Counted from the first letter of the stretch, positions 43,548 through 52,605 are shown. The stretch: 64,000 bases of DNA from an uncultured Umboniibacter sp. (GCF_947497555.1 NZ_CANMGY010000001.1:1-64000); one strand, 5' to 3'. Program-made: numbers and translations. Notes: generated from the letters alone by a model not told the origin.

Positions 43548-44699
43548 TCAGCCTAGAACTACCTGATTACCACCTTGAGATTTAGCTTGGTAAAGGGCTG
43601 CATCAGCACGACCAACAGCACTTCGCAGCGCTTCACCTTTCGATACGCTCACTAGCCCAAAGCTTAGTGAACAACTAAGTCCACGCGACCTAGCGAGTTC
43701 CTCTACGTCGCGGCGCAGCGCTTCGGCTAGACGCTGCGCATTAGCCAAAGTGGTTCCGTGAAGATACGCGACGAATTCATCGCCACCCACCCTACTGGTT
43801 AGATCAGAGGAGCGGAGACGTTTACTCAAATAACCGGCGAGGCTTTGCAACATATCATCACCGGCGGGATGTCCATGCTCATCATTCACCTGTTTGAAAC
43901 CATCCACATCAATATACATAACAGTGGACTCAGTGGATACGGCACTTTGATCAAGACGTTTCGTTACTTCTTCGAAAAAGCTTCGGCGATTAAGCAGACC
44001 GGTTAGTGGATCTAAACTCGACAACTTGGTCAATGTATTGACCACGCGACGATTCGCTTCAATCACCACGCCAACATTTACCAAATACGCCATAACTACG
44101 ACGCTGGCCATAGTGACCATATCTAGGAATCGGCGCGGAGTCGCATCCATATCGAAAAGGTTTACCACTGCACGCATTGAAGTTGTTACTGCGAGGAACA
44201 GGAAGGCCATAAAGAGGATCCACATGGGCATACTCTGCAGGCGCCTTGAGAGCACAACTGTCAATTGCACGGATAGCCCGAAGGCGAATAGATTTACCCA
44301 AAAGGTGGACCAAGATTCAGGCAGACGGATCATCATTCCAAAGAAAACACCCAATACACCTAATGATGCAAATGCCAGAGCTGGCTGCCATTTGACGAGA
44401 ACCTTAGAGTGGATGAAGCCACCGATTGCGTAACGACAGAGAAAGAAACTGGCGATCATCGTTGCGTTGGAGAGAGTTCTGAGTAACTCAGCAAAGGTAA
44501 ATTCTTCCGTTGGACCCGCATAGCCAAGCAGCCGAGCCGTAATACTAAAACATGCTGATAGGCTCAGAAGTACTTGAGATAAACTTAAAAGCGGAATATA
44601 GCGTTCGCCACGGTTAACACGCCCACTGAGATACAGCGATAAACCATTTATCGCAAATCCAAACACTATAAAACTGTAAATGAGAAAATAGCTATCCAT
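43548..44699 (-). CDS. Membrane-bound diguanylate cyclase (GGDEF)
   Basis: 383 residues from ATG 44699 (MDSYFLIYS), with AGGA 8 bases upstream; an ATG at 44717 would add six. The N-terminal 210 residues hold about seven membrane helices. The C-terminal catalytic domain has DPLTGLLNRRSF, the intact active site GGDEF and an inhibitory RxxD site (RSSD) five residues before it. It should make cyclic di-GMP and be product-inhibited. No EAL domain. Single gene. Confidence 0.95.
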   Translation of the reverse strand: MDSYFLIYSFIVFGFAINGLSLYLSGRVNRGERYIPLLSLSQVLLSLSACFSITARLLGYAGPTEEFTFAELLRTLSNATMIASFFLCRYAIGGFIHSKVLVKWQPALAFASLGVLGVFFGMMIRLPESWSTFWVNLFAFGLSVQLTVVLSRRLQSMPMWILFMAFLFLAVTTSMRAVVNLFDMDATPRRFLDMVTMASVVVMAYLVNVGVVIEANRRVVNTLTKLSSLDPLTGLLNRRSFFEEVTKRLDQSAVSTESTVMYIDVDGFKQVNDEHGHPAGDDMLQSLAGYLSKRLRSSDLTSRVGGDEFVAYLHGTTLANAQRLAEALRRDVEELARSRGLSCSLSFGLVSVSKGEALRSAVGRADAALYQAKSQGGNQVVLG

Positions 44700-44989
44700 G
44701 CTAAATATCCTACGCATTACTCACCGCAGAGTATAGCTTACGCACCAACGATCGGATTCTAGTGCTCGCTTAGCAGCTTCGAAACGTTAAACGTAGAGAG
44801 AAATAATGAGCTGGATAGACCTTATACGCAACATCCCATCGGACGGAGTGTACGGTAATGATTAGTCAGAATGAGGAAATACGTCGAGCGCACCGCTGAA
44901 TGGGTTCAACGCGCGCTCACCGAGCTTGGGGGAGGCTCTTCAAGCGCGTCGTCGAATTATTACAACAGCTGCTCTTAAAGCACAGCGGT

Positions 44990-45295
44990 TTAAATCATCA
45001 GTATCAGTACCAGCGTAGCGCCCACTGCACCGCCAGCGACAATTCCGCCCATCAGTTGAGCGAAGCTAAAGCTTTGTGCTACTTCCACCACCTCAAAAGC
45101 CTGATCAGAAATAATGGTACTGGCATCAATATCCAGCGCAGCGGCAATACATAACACTGATTCACTGGCACCGGTACCATAGCGTTCAATCCGTTGAATT
45201 GTTCGCAGGCTAAGACCTGAAGTATCCGCTAACTGCTGCTGGGTCCAAGCCTTTGCGGTGCGAAGTGCCTTGAGTTGTTGAGCATCAATATTCAT
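44990..45295 (-). CDS. XRE-type helix-turn-helix protein with C-terminal membrane helix
   Basis: 101 residues. Residues 5-60 form a Cro/C1-type DNA-binding domain (WTQQQLADTSGLSLRTIQRI), and residues 75-101 are a glycine-rich hydrophobic segment (GGIVAGGAVGATLVLILMI) ending the protein. A DNA-binding domain tethered directly to the membrane suggests a sensor that binds promoter DNA at the membrane. It is the second gene of a pair, 9 bases after the membrane protein at 45305, whose own C-terminus is also a membrane helix; the two may interact. Confidence 0.85.
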   Translation of the reverse strand: MNIDAQQLKALRTAKAWTQQQLADTSGLSLRTIQRIERYGTGASESVLCIAAALDIDASTIISDQAFEVVEVAQSFSFAQLMGGIVAGGAVGATLVLILMI

Positions 45296-45304
45296 CTCAA
45301 AACC

Positions 45305-45721
45305 TTACTTAAACAGTACTTCGAAGATCATCACACCGCTGAAACCTACCACAGCTCCGGCTAGCAAAGACTTGAATAATTTCGGCCAGTCAAACTTACC
45401 GTCTTCGTCACGATAATAGTTGAAGGTCACGGTCCTAAAATGGGCGCCATCCTTAACCACCTTCACCACCACATCGCTTTTGTAAGCTTTAGTAATATCA
45501 AACTCGACTTCGTATTCCGAGTCATCAACACTAAAGGTATGAACCGTTTTGAATCGCAAACTACGTTTTTCGGAAACCAATTCACCGTTCAACCATATTT
45601 TCTCCATACCCGTCCAACTAGAACCCCACACTACCAGTTCTTGGCCATCTATATTGAAGCGTGCCGTGATGCCATTTAGCAGTGAAAGTGTTAATGGCTT
45701 GTTGATGTTTTCCTGTGACAT
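45305..45721 (-). CDS. Hypothetical protein with C-terminal membrane anchor
   Basis: 138 residues, not recognised. The N-terminal about 105 residues are beta-rich (FNIDGQELVVWGSSWTGME, then VHTFSVDDSEYEVEFDI), and one membrane helix near 114-134 (LLAGAVVGFSGVMIFEVLF) ends the protein, so it is an anchored sensor-like module. AAGGAG precedes the ATG. The first gene of the pair with the XRE-membrane regulator, sharing its topology. The upstream region contains Pho-box-like repeats on the opposite strand. Confidence 0.75.
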   Translation of the reverse strand: MSQENINKPLTLSLLNGITARFNIDGQELVVWGSSWTGMEKIWLNGELVSEKRSLRFKTVHTFSVDDSEYEVEFDITKAYKSDVVVKVVKDGAHFRTVTFNYYRDEDGKFDWPKLFKSLLAGAVVGFSGVMIFEVLFK

Positions 45722-45793
45722 GTTTTTCTCCTTGATGAAAGTACGATGCCAGAATCACATACCGCTGTCATGTGCGAAACGACAGCAAAGCGT

Positions 45794-45833
45794 CTGTCAC
45801 AGGCCTGACGGACAGGTGTCACTTCACTGTCAG
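45794..45833 (+). promoter_or_regulatory. Four Pho-box-like units, 11-bp spacing
   Basis: Seven-base units CTGTCAC (45794), CTGACGG (45805), GTGTCAC (45816) and CTGTCAG (45827) repeat at exactly 11 bases, the geometry of PhoB sites (CTGTCAT plus 4-base spacers). CTATGA lies 11 bases after the last unit as a possible -10. Orientation favours the plus-strand small ORF and DUF2235 gene. The second unit is poor. Confidence 0.6.
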
Positions 45834-46027
45834 ATACTATTTTGCTATGACAGCAGGGTGTCACACACGCTGGAGGACGCATTATTCCTACGCTAACTGA
45901 TATCGGCGCGGCAGAGTGACGGTCGGTATCTCTCTTGGCCCACGAGGGTGCTTTCGCGAACAAAAAGTGAGGTTGAAGAATTACGTGTTAGCAATTCCTT
46001 CCACTGACACAACAGCAACGGGAAAAA

Positions 46028-46123
46028 ATGAAGAAAAACCTCCCCTTCGGCTCACAAAAGTTCTTGCTCTGGGGAAATATTTTATCCATATTCTATGGTT
46101 GCATAGGCAAACACATAGAGTAG
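46028..46123 (+). CDS. Probable 31-residue small protein leading the DUF2235 gene
   Basis: ATG at 46028 after a GGGA site; 31 codons and TAG. The peptide is basic at its start (MKKNLPFGSQK), then hydrophobic (FLLWGNILSIFYGCIG), so it could be a small membrane peptide. Its stop lies 3 bases before the DUF2235 ATG, which fits translational coupling. It may instead be a leader ORF. Function unknown. Confidence 0.4.
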   Translation: MKKNLPFGSQKFLLWGNILSIFYGCIGKHIE

Positions 46124-46126
46124 TTC

Positions 46127-47656
46127 ATGAGAAAATTGGTGGTCTGTTGCGACGGCACTTGGAATGATGCTACCCAAAAGGGTAGTAATAAATTTGAAAC
46201 CACGAATGTCGCCCGCTTCCACAACTTGCTAGATCAAAGCCAAGCCAACCAACTGAGCTTTTATCAACCCGGCGTGGGCACAGGCGGTTTCTTTGATCGC
46301 CATGTTGGCGGCATGTATGGCCGCGGTCTGGGTAAGCAAATTATGGCCTGCTACCAATGGTTGGTGTCCGAATACCAGCCGGGCGATATTATTTATTTAA
46401 TCGGTTTTAGCCGCGGTGCCTTCTGTGCTCGGAGTTTGGCGGGCATGATTAACCGCTATGGAATTTTGGCCAATGATTTTGCCTCCACCAAGGCGCTCGC
46501 GAAAGCCGTAAAAGTGCTCTATCGCGAAGGCTATCAATACAGCCTCGAAGACTACCAACTTCCTACACCAATGACCTTTCATCCTCATTCCAATACCGTG
46601 GGCTTCGTTGGTGTTTGGGATACCGTTGGTGCCCTAGGCATTCCCGATGACCTCGTGCTATTTGATCTCTTTGATGCCCCAAGGCGCTATCGTTTTCACG
46701 ATGTTGAACTCAGCCGTGAGGTACTCAACGGCAGACATGCTCTGGCCATTGACGAACAGCGCTCTAGCTTCTTCCCCACCCTGTGGAGTAATGAACACCA
46801 CCCGTCCGTTAAGCAGGTCTGGTTTGCCGGCGCGCACGGTGATGTGGGTGGCGGCTATAAAGAGCGTGGTTGTGCCGACATTAGCCTAGCGTGGATGATT
46901 GAAGAGGTTCGAAACCCCCAACTAAATGGTGAGGTTCCGGCGTTGAGCTTTGTTGATAACTTTGCCGAGTCATTTGCACCTAACCCTGAAGCACCCATCC
47001 ACGACACCTATCAAGGCATCATGCGCTTTCTCTTACCTCATCCTCGTAGCGTGCCTAACTTAGCCGATGAAACGGCCGTTCATGATTCCGTTCGGCAGCG
47101 TCAAAACGCAGGCCTTCATCCTACTTATCGCCCAGAGTGCGGCGTGTGTACCAGCGGCGTTAGCCTCACCATTTCGGCCAATGAGGCATGGAACTGGACG
47201 GGGGTGTATGTTCAAGCCGGCGAGCAGTACCGCATTCAATGTGCTGAGGAATGGGTGGATGCCCCCCTTGAGGTAGCTTCCGATGGAATTCGTTTAGCAC
47301 AGATGCGTTTGCGTATTCTCTTACAGCTAGGCGGTTCTCTGATTGATCACCTTGAGTGGGCGGTAAAACGTATCATCAACAAGCAGCGTGCGGACCTCTT
47401 TCTATCTCGGCGGATTTCCAAGGAACCATGGTTTTGCGTGATGGCAGCAATTGCGGACGCTCCCAACCCGAGTCATGATGGCACCCCGCCGCACCATCGC
47501 GTGTTGAGAGTGGGTAAATCGCTATCATGGACTGCCGCCACCAGCGGTTATCTTTACCTATTCGCCAATGATGCCTGGGCGCACTATGGATATAACAGCG
47601 GGACCCTTGAGGTAACGGTGCAACAGATCACGGACTCTCAAGCGGTAGACGCGTGA
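46127..47656 (+). CDS. DUF2235 alpha/beta hydrolase (Tle1-like fold)
   Basis: 509 residues. The N-terminal signature VVCCDGTWN and the nucleophile elbow GFSRGAF (Ser about 91), then AGAHGDVGGGY with acidic and His positions, define the DUF2235 hydrolase family, which includes type VI secretion phospholipases (Tle1). The C-terminal 200 residues (from about 330, GVSLTISANEAWNWTGVYV) look like a beta-sandwich sensor or lectin-like domain. No secretion-system or immunity gene is adjacent, so a housekeeping lipase role is more likely than an effector. The Pho-box array upstream suggests induction when phosphate is scarce, sensible for a phospholipase. Confidence 0.85.
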   Translation: MRKLVVCCDGTWNDATQKGSNKFETTNVARFHNLLDQSQANQLSFYQPGVGTGGFFDRHVGGMYGRGLGKQIMACYQWLVSEYQPGDIIYLIGFSRGAFCARSLAGMINRYGILANDFASTKALAKAVKVLYREGYQYSLEDYQLPTPMTFHPHSNTVGFVGVWDTVGALGIPDDLVLFDLFDAPRRYRFHDVELSREVLNGRHALAIDEQRSSFFPTLWSNEHHPSVKQVWFAGAHGDVGGGYKERGCADISLAWMIEEVRNPQLNGEVPALSFVDNFAESFAPNPEAPIHDTYQGIMRFLLPHPRSVPNLADETAVHDSVRQRQNAGLHPTYRPECGVCTSGVSLTISANEAWNWTGVYVQAGEQYRIQCAEEWVDAPLEVASDGIRLAQMRLRILLQLGGSLIDHLEWAVKRIINKQRADLFLSRRISKEPWFCVMAAIADAPNPSHDGTPPHHRVLRVGKSLSWTAATSGYLYLFANDAWAHYGYNSGTLEVTVQQITDSQAVDA

Positions 47657-48178
47657 GGCGCTTTTTTCTGTTATTCACACTAAGCTGTGCGTAACGTCTT
47701 TTCCTTGGAATCCTCCGGTGCTTAATGGTGTATAACTGCGATGGATAAACTCGGATTTATAAACTCTGATGTATAACTGCCTTCCAAAACTCTGACTTAT
47801 AAACTCGGATGTACAAACTGCCAAACCGCTGCAGATTAACTAGCCAATCTGCGCGCTTTTCGAACATGTTTTAGGCTCGTTTTTCGCACTGATCAAAAGC
47901 TAACCTCGCTCGCCAAGCCCCAGCATAGCTAGCCGGAGTAGACATATCCTTGAGTTACACACAGCTCTTTGCACACTTAATGTGGATTAAAATCTAGTTG
48001 CTAATGGGCATCGTATAAGTGGATGAAGGCTAATCACTCGTTAAAGTATAAAAAGATGGCGAACGCCATAATTCTGTCATCTCACGCTGTTAGTTTCATT
48101 AATAGCATCTTCGCGTTTTCAGTTTTTACTGTGGCAAGGGTGAATTGAATCCCCAAAACTTATCACACGAGACGAACC
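47657..48178. other. Intergenic region with AAACTC-type repeats; acid phosphatase promoter
   Basis: 522 bases without a gene. Four 14-base units based on AAACTCKGAYKTAY lie at 47747, 47761, 47787 and 47801, arranged as a duplicated pair of about 40 bases (47747-47822). Near 48063-48080, ACGCCAT and CTGTCAT are 11 bases apart, a weak Pho-box-like pair about 100 bases before the phosphatase ATG. Confidence 0.6.
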
Positions 48179-49411
48179 ATGAAAAAGACATTAACACTAA
48201 CGGCTCTGGCCGCAGGGATTACGCTCGCTGCTTGCGAGAGTGGTAATAAAAGTAGCGAACCCGTAAATTTCATCGTCCTAGGTGACAGTGGCTACCACCA
48301 CGATTACCTTGATCCTGAGGACTTGGGAATCAATGCCCAAGACTTAGTGGAAATGGAGCGCGCTGACTGGGTGGAGAAAGGGAAGCCTATTGAGAGCTTT
48401 AAACTTTTCCCTACCCACACAATTCCGGGCACAGACAGTGTCATTGAGCAGAGCGGCCAACAGTCCGTAGCAAACGCTATTGCGAATTTCTGTGCTTCAG
48501 CCCCCTGCGACTTCATGACGCTTCTTGGGGACAATATCTATCCCGATGGTGCCGATGGCAGCAGCGACGATGTAGAGCGCTTCCACAAGATTCTGCATCA
48601 ACCCTACGTGAATATTGAGTCGGACAACCCTGATTTCCAAATTTATGCCGCCCTAGGCAACCATGACTGGGATACGAGCTTTGAGGGACGCACAGCTCAG
48701 GTCAACTACGGTGAAACCGACGAGCGTTATGAACTTCGTGAACCCGGTTATTATCGTTATCGTCGTGGTGACGCAGAGTTCTTCGTGCTGGATACCAACA
48801 TGTTGCTAGCGGGTACCACCGTTTATAAAGATGAACTCGATGAGAACGGCATTCCCATTAACACCGGCGAGCTTGATCGCAAAGAACCCTACGAAAATCC
48901 AATTAATGGTGAAGACCTTAAGCAGCTAGCATGGCTAGAACGCTCTTTATCTGAGTCCCAAGCGCGCTGGAAAATCGTTTACGGACATCACACGCTATGG
49001 TCCTCGGGTGGCAGTAAGTTTGAGGAAGCTATCGCCTTACGTCGGTTACTGATGCCTATGTTGTGTGAGAATGCTGATCTCTATATGGCTGGCCATGAAC
49101 ATGATTTAGGTATTCATCAAGATACCTGCGAAGAGACCCTTGGACACGCCAATAGCCCGCTAAATCTTCTCATTTCGGGAGCCGGCTCCAAGCAACGAAG
49201 TATTCATGAACGCTTCCAAGCACACCAAGTTGCCAATAACCCAACTTATCGAAACATCTATAACCAAGGAATGGTTTGGGGTTTTGCCCATGTAATACTC
49301 AACGGCGATGACGCTACCATTGAGATGGTTACAACGCCCAATGATCAATCTGGCGACACCAATATTAGCTTTCGCTACGAATTCGAAAATCGCTCCATGA
49401 CGAATCGCTAA
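48179..49411 (+). CDS. Metallophosphoesterase lipoprotein, purple-acid-phosphatase-like
   Basis: 410 residues. The lipobox LAAC (Cys 19) anchors it to the envelope. Dinuclear-metal motifs in order: FIVLGDSGYHHDY, LLGDNIYPDG (the Tyr ligand typical of purple or tartrate-resistant acid phosphatases), ALGNHDWD, VYGHHTLWSSG and AGHEHDLG. It should cleave phosphomonoesters or phosphoanhydrides outside the cytoplasm. It lies beside a Pho-controlled receptor gene, so both probably belong to phosphate scavenging. A strong terminator follows. Confidence 0.9.
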   Translation: MKKTLTLTALAAGITLAACESGNKSSEPVNFIVLGDSGYHHDYLDPEDLGINAQDLVEMERADWVEKGKPIESFKLFPTHTIPGTDSVIEQSGQQSVANAIANFCASAPCDFMTLLGDNIYPDGADGSSDDVERFHKILHQPYVNIESDNPDFQIYAALGNHDWDTSFEGRTAQVNYGETDERYELREPGYYRYRRGDAEFFVLDTNMLLAGTTVYKDELDENGIPINTGELDRKEPYENPINGEDLKQLAWLERSLSESQARWKIVYGHHTLWSSGGSKFEEAIALRRLLMPMLCENADLYMAGHEHDLGIHQDTCEETLGHANSPLNLLISGAGSKQRSIHERFQAHQVANNPTYRNIYNQGMVWGFAHVILNGDDATIEMVTTPNDQSGDTNISFRYEFENRSMTNR

Positions 49412-49429
49412 CCGTTTCACCTCCCCCTT

Positions 49430-49460
49430 GCCTCGTTAGCGAAAATAACGGGGCTTTTTT
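49430..49460 (+). terminator. Terminator of the acid phosphatase gene
   Basis: GCCTCGTTA-GCGAAAA-TAACGGGGC followed by six T, shortly after the stop at 49411. A single T-G pair in the stem. Confidence 0.85.
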
Positions 49461-49483
49461 ACGCCTGTCGATTACCTAACCAT

Positions 49484-49560
49484 CGCCTAAATACCGCCTA
49501 AATACCGCCTAAATACCGCCTAAATACCGCCTAAATACCGCCTAAATACCGCCTAAGTAT
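49484..49560. repeat. 11-bp tandem repeat CGCCTAAATAC, six perfect copies plus one degenerate
   Basis: Units start at 49484, 49495, 49506, 49517, 49528 and 49539; the copy at 49550 reads CGCCTAAGTAT. Non-coding minisatellite between two convergent terminators, likely variable between strains. Confidence 0.95.
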
Positions 49561-49690
49561 CACCGTTAACTCAACGATGAATCGCCTACAAATTGGCGTT
49601 ACCTTCTCCCCATAACTCCGCAGTGCTTGCTAAGCCATGACTTAAGGTTGACGAGTATTGTTCTATTTGCTGCGCCAAGGCACTGCCCAT

Positions 49691-49724
49691 AAAAAAGCCC
49701 AACGAGTAATTCGTTGGGCTTTTC
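49691..49724 (-). terminator. Terminator of TBDR-3
   Basis: A 12-bp stem, AAAGCCCAACGA with TCGTTGGGCTTT, around a GTAAT loop, with six A/T in the tail on the minus strand. It lies 48 bases after the receptor stop and could also act on plus-strand readthrough. Confidence 0.9.
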
Positions 49725-49772
49725 AATTAGCTCTGCTGGGCGTTGGCGCTAATGCGCGTTCACCCGCTTTGC

Positions 49773-52556
49773 TTAGAAGTTACGCCATTTAACACCTAGG
49801 CGGTAAGAACGACCGTACTCTTCATACTGCAGGTTGTACTGTGAAGAACCCGTGTAAGCATAGAAGCTCTGGTTGGTCAGATTAATCGCATCAAAGCTCA
49901 CTTCGAAGTCACCAAAGTTTGTTCGGATACTGGCATCGACATTAGTTTGAGCGTCTTGATAGCTGTCTTTCATTGGATCATCAATATCCAGTGCTAGCAG
50001 CGATTCACTCTTATAAGCGGTTGCCAATCGTAAGCTCACATGCTCGTTTTCCCAGCCCAGAATTACGTTAGCCGACAGGTCACTTTGTCCTGGCATACTA
50101 GTGCTAGAACGGTTTGCGTAGCTAGCTTCGGAGTCCGTGAACGTAGCATTAGCCTGGAGAATGAAACCATTATCGAAGCGCGTCAGATAGGAGGCTTCTG
50201 CACCAAGGATATGAGCGCTGTCGCCGTTATCAAAGCTAATCGCCTCATCATAATCGGTCCATGCTCCAGTTCCCGCAAAGTCAGCCTCGTAAACGAAGTT
50301 CGACACATCCTTATAGAACGCGCCTACCGAGAAACTACCCAACGCTTCGTCATCGTAGTACTCCAAGGTCCAGTCTAGGTTGGTTGACTCAGTCGCCTTA
50401 AGCTCTGGGTTACCAAACTCTGCTTCGTTGGTATCAAAATCAACACCATTGAAATCTTCTCGCTGAATCAGCTGTCCAGGAGACATCTGTTCGAAGGTAG
50501 GACGAACCGCACTCTGGGTAATAGCACCACGCGACTGCCAGTTCTCTGACAATTCATAGCGGATATGAACTGAAGGCAAGAAGAAGCTTTCGTTGTTGCT
50601 GAACTGAGTTTTCTGGAGTGTTGCAGTCTCATTATCGGCATCAATCTCTACGCTGTAACCCTGAAGATCAGTATCTATTCCCTGATAGCGAACGCCGTAA
50701 ATTACCGAGAACTCATCGTAATTTAAGGTTTGCATTACATAGGCAGCTTCCATCTGCTCATCAATCTGGTATTGCGGCGCGAAGGTCTCTTCCAAGCTTC
50801 CCAACTCGTCAACTTCGTAATCAACGCCCGCTACGGCTCCTGCCATGTAGCTATCCATCGCTGAGCGCGATACCGCAGGACCTTCACTGACACCAAAGTA
50901 GTCAAACTGACCCATCAGGAAGTTATCGCCTGTGGGAGCATCATTAAAGTCTGTCCACACTTGCGATTCAGCGGTGTAGCGTTTTTCACGATCCGTCAAC
51001 TTAGTACCAAACTTAATCAATGAATCCGCGCCAAAGAACCGATCCTCAAAGGTTGCGTCAAGTTTGAATTGATCCTGCTGATCAGTGCTAAGACCATCCA
51101 GCGCCACAATTTCGTCTAACTCAAAGGCCATGGGGTCATAAAGCTGGGCATCGCCCGACAAACTAGGCTGACGAGTACCTGACCAAGAAGCTGAGGTAGC
51201 GTCATCAAAGTCGCTTGCCATGACTGCATCATAACGACCGGGCTCTTTCTCTTCAGAGTCGCTGTAGCCATAGCTGGCTTCATACAGCCAACTACCAACC
51301 TGCCATTCACCGCCTAACGACGAGGAGAAGATAGTTTGTTGCTCGTTGCGCACCTTCAGCTCTCGCTCAATTTCGAAACCGTCACTAACTGTTCCTGATG
51401 AAGCGGTTAGCGCATCGATACTGTCAGCTTTGTCGAACTTCCATTCAATCTTCTGGCGAGTCTCGTTGTCCTCGAAGTCTGAATAGAGCGTTCTCAGGTA
51501 GTAGCTTGAGTTTTCATTAGGGCGATAATCCACATTCAATGCGGCGCCAATACGTTCACGCTCTACTTCGTAGTAACGCTGCTCAATTTCTGGCGGCATT
51601 TCAATTTGTGAGGCATTTGGGAAGTCGTCAGCGTCTGGCTTTTCCCAGGCACCATCGGTCTCCACGTTAGCGGTAACCATCTTGCGGTCTTCATAGCTTA
51701 ATACCGTGGCTAACCCCAGGGTATCATCAAGCAAACGAGTACTAGCAGAGAAGGCAAACTTTGGCGCGAGTTCTTCAGCCTGATCGTTATAGTTACCCTC
51801 GGCGCTAATTGAGATAGCGTTATCGTCACGGTCAAAGGCCGACATGGAGCGAATTTCAATATTCCCACCTAGCGCATTGGCATCTTGATCTGGCGTCGCT
51901 GATTTCGAAACTTCTAAGCTCTGTACGAGATCCGATGGAATAACATCCAGTGCTACCGCTCGGCTTCCCGCTTCCGGTGACGGGACACTCACACCATTAA
52001 TACTTACGGTGTTGAGATCTGAACTGGCACCACGAATACGAACAAAGCGTCCTTCGCCCTGATCGTAATCAATCGAAACACCAGTCAGGCGGTTTAGTGC
52101 TTCCGTCACGTTAGCATCCGACAGCTGCCCCATCGCGTCAGCATCCACTGCAGAAACGATATTATTAGCATTACGCTGCCTGTTTAACGCGCTCGCTGCG
52201 CCACCGGCTTGACCAACTACCAATACCTCTTCACCGAAGAAACCTGATAGCACCACATCTTCGCGGGTCACTTGATCATCGCCAATTGTTAGCATCTGCT
52301 CAAATGGCGAGGCTCCTAAGTACTTCACGCGCAAGGTATAGTCTCCTGCTGGAAGTGCCTCGAACCGGAAGCTACCGTCGCTAGCCGAAACCGTTGAACG
52401 ACCCAGCTCTGGAATCTCTATAGACGCGTTAGCAAGAACATGTCCCTGTTCCTGGGTTTTGATAGCACCCAACAAACTCCCCTCTGCGAGGGTAGTCGCG
52501 GAGACCGTTGTAATGGCTAGAGCCAGCATACTCTTGTGAAATTTTCTTGTTATCAT
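49773..52556 (-). CDS. TonB-dependent receptor 3, with carboxypeptidase-regulatory-like domain
   Basis: 927 residues from ATG 52556 (MITRKFHKS), followed by a signal peptide ending TTLAE. Residues 25-110 form a carboxypeptidase-regulatory/CarbopepD-like beta domain (GSLLGAIKTQEQGHVLANA, TVSASDGSFRFEALPAGDY). Then come the plug (GQLSDANVTEALNRLTGVS, DVIPSDLVQSLEVSK, DQDANALGGNIEIRS) and a barrel ending YRLGVKWRNF. Six Pho-box units sit upstream. The likely cargo is an organophosphate or a phosphate-bearing polymer, with the acid phosphatase next door releasing phosphate; cargo is inference. Confidence 0.93.
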   Translation of the reverse strand: MITRKFHKSMLALAITTVSATTLAEGSLLGAIKTQEQGHVLANASIEIPELGRSTVSASDGSFRFEALPAGDYTLRVKYLGASPFEQMLTIGDDQVTREDVVLSGFFGEEVLVVGQAGGAASALNRQRNANNIVSAVDADAMGQLSDANVTEALNRLTGVSIDYDQGEGRFVRIRGASSDLNTVSINGVSVPSPEAGSRAVALDVIPSDLVQSLEVSKSATPDQDANALGGNIEIRSMSAFDRDDNAISISAEGNYNDQAEELAPKFAFSASTRLLDDTLGLATVLSYEDRKMVTANVETDGAWEKPDADDFPNASQIEMPPEIEQRYYEVERERIGAALNVDYRPNENSSYYLRTLYSDFEDNETRQKIEWKFDKADSIDALTASSGTVSDGFEIERELKVRNEQQTIFSSSLGGEWQVGSWLYEASYGYSDSEEKEPGRYDAVMASDFDDATSASWSGTRQPSLSGDAQLYDPMAFELDEIVALDGLSTDQQDQFKLDATFEDRFFGADSLIKFGTKLTDREKRYTAESQVWTDFNDAPTGDNFLMGQFDYFGVSEGPAVSRSAMDSYMAGAVAGVDYEVDELGSLEETFAPQYQIDEQMEAAYVMQTLNYDEFSVIYGVRYQGIDTDLQGYSVEIDADNETATLQKTQFSNNESFFLPSVHIRYELSENWQSRGAITQSAVRPTFEQMSPGQLIQREDFNGVDFDTNEAEFGNPELKATESTNLDWTLEYYDDEALGSFSVGAFYKDVSNFVYEADFAGTGAWTDYDEAISFDNGDSAHILGAEASYLTRFDNGFILQANATFTDSEASYANRSSTSMPGQSDLSANVILGWENEHVSLRLATAYKSESLLALDIDDPMKDSYQDAQTNVDASIRTNFGDFEVSFDAINLTNQSFYAYTGSSQYNLQYEEYGRSYRLGVKWRNF

Positions 52557-52605
52557 GGTGAAACATCTCTCTGTTGAATTATTCCAATTAGAGTGCCGTC
52601 GCAAA

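Larger units (their letters stand above)
49412..49772. other. Convergent intergenic region of acid phosphatase and TBDR-3
   Basis: 361 bases with two terminators (49430 and 49691) and the 11-bp minisatellite between them. The remaining stretch (49561-49690) shows no ORF or repeat. Confidence 0.8.

Noticed and set aside
44871-44978. 35-codon plus-strand ORF downstream of the diguanylate cyclase promoter
   Set aside because: No ribosome site, Ser/Gly-rich low-complexity tail, and convergent with the XRE gene; probably chance.
45916-46167. 83-codon plus-strand ORF overlapping the DUF2235 start
   Set aside because: Out of frame with and overlapping a certain gene; basic, unlike-protein content and no ribosome site. 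The 31-codon ORF at 46028 is the better candidate.
46170-46185. CTACCCAAAAGGGTAG, similar to the 12614/17723 palindrome
   Set aside because: It lies inside the DUF2235 coding sequence, right after the conserved CDGTWN codons, and differs in two bases; protein constraint explains it better.
48063-48080. Weak Pho-box pair before the acid phosphatase gene
   Set aside because: Only one good unit (CTGTCAT); the partner ACGCCAT matches poorly, so it is not listed as a regulatory feature.
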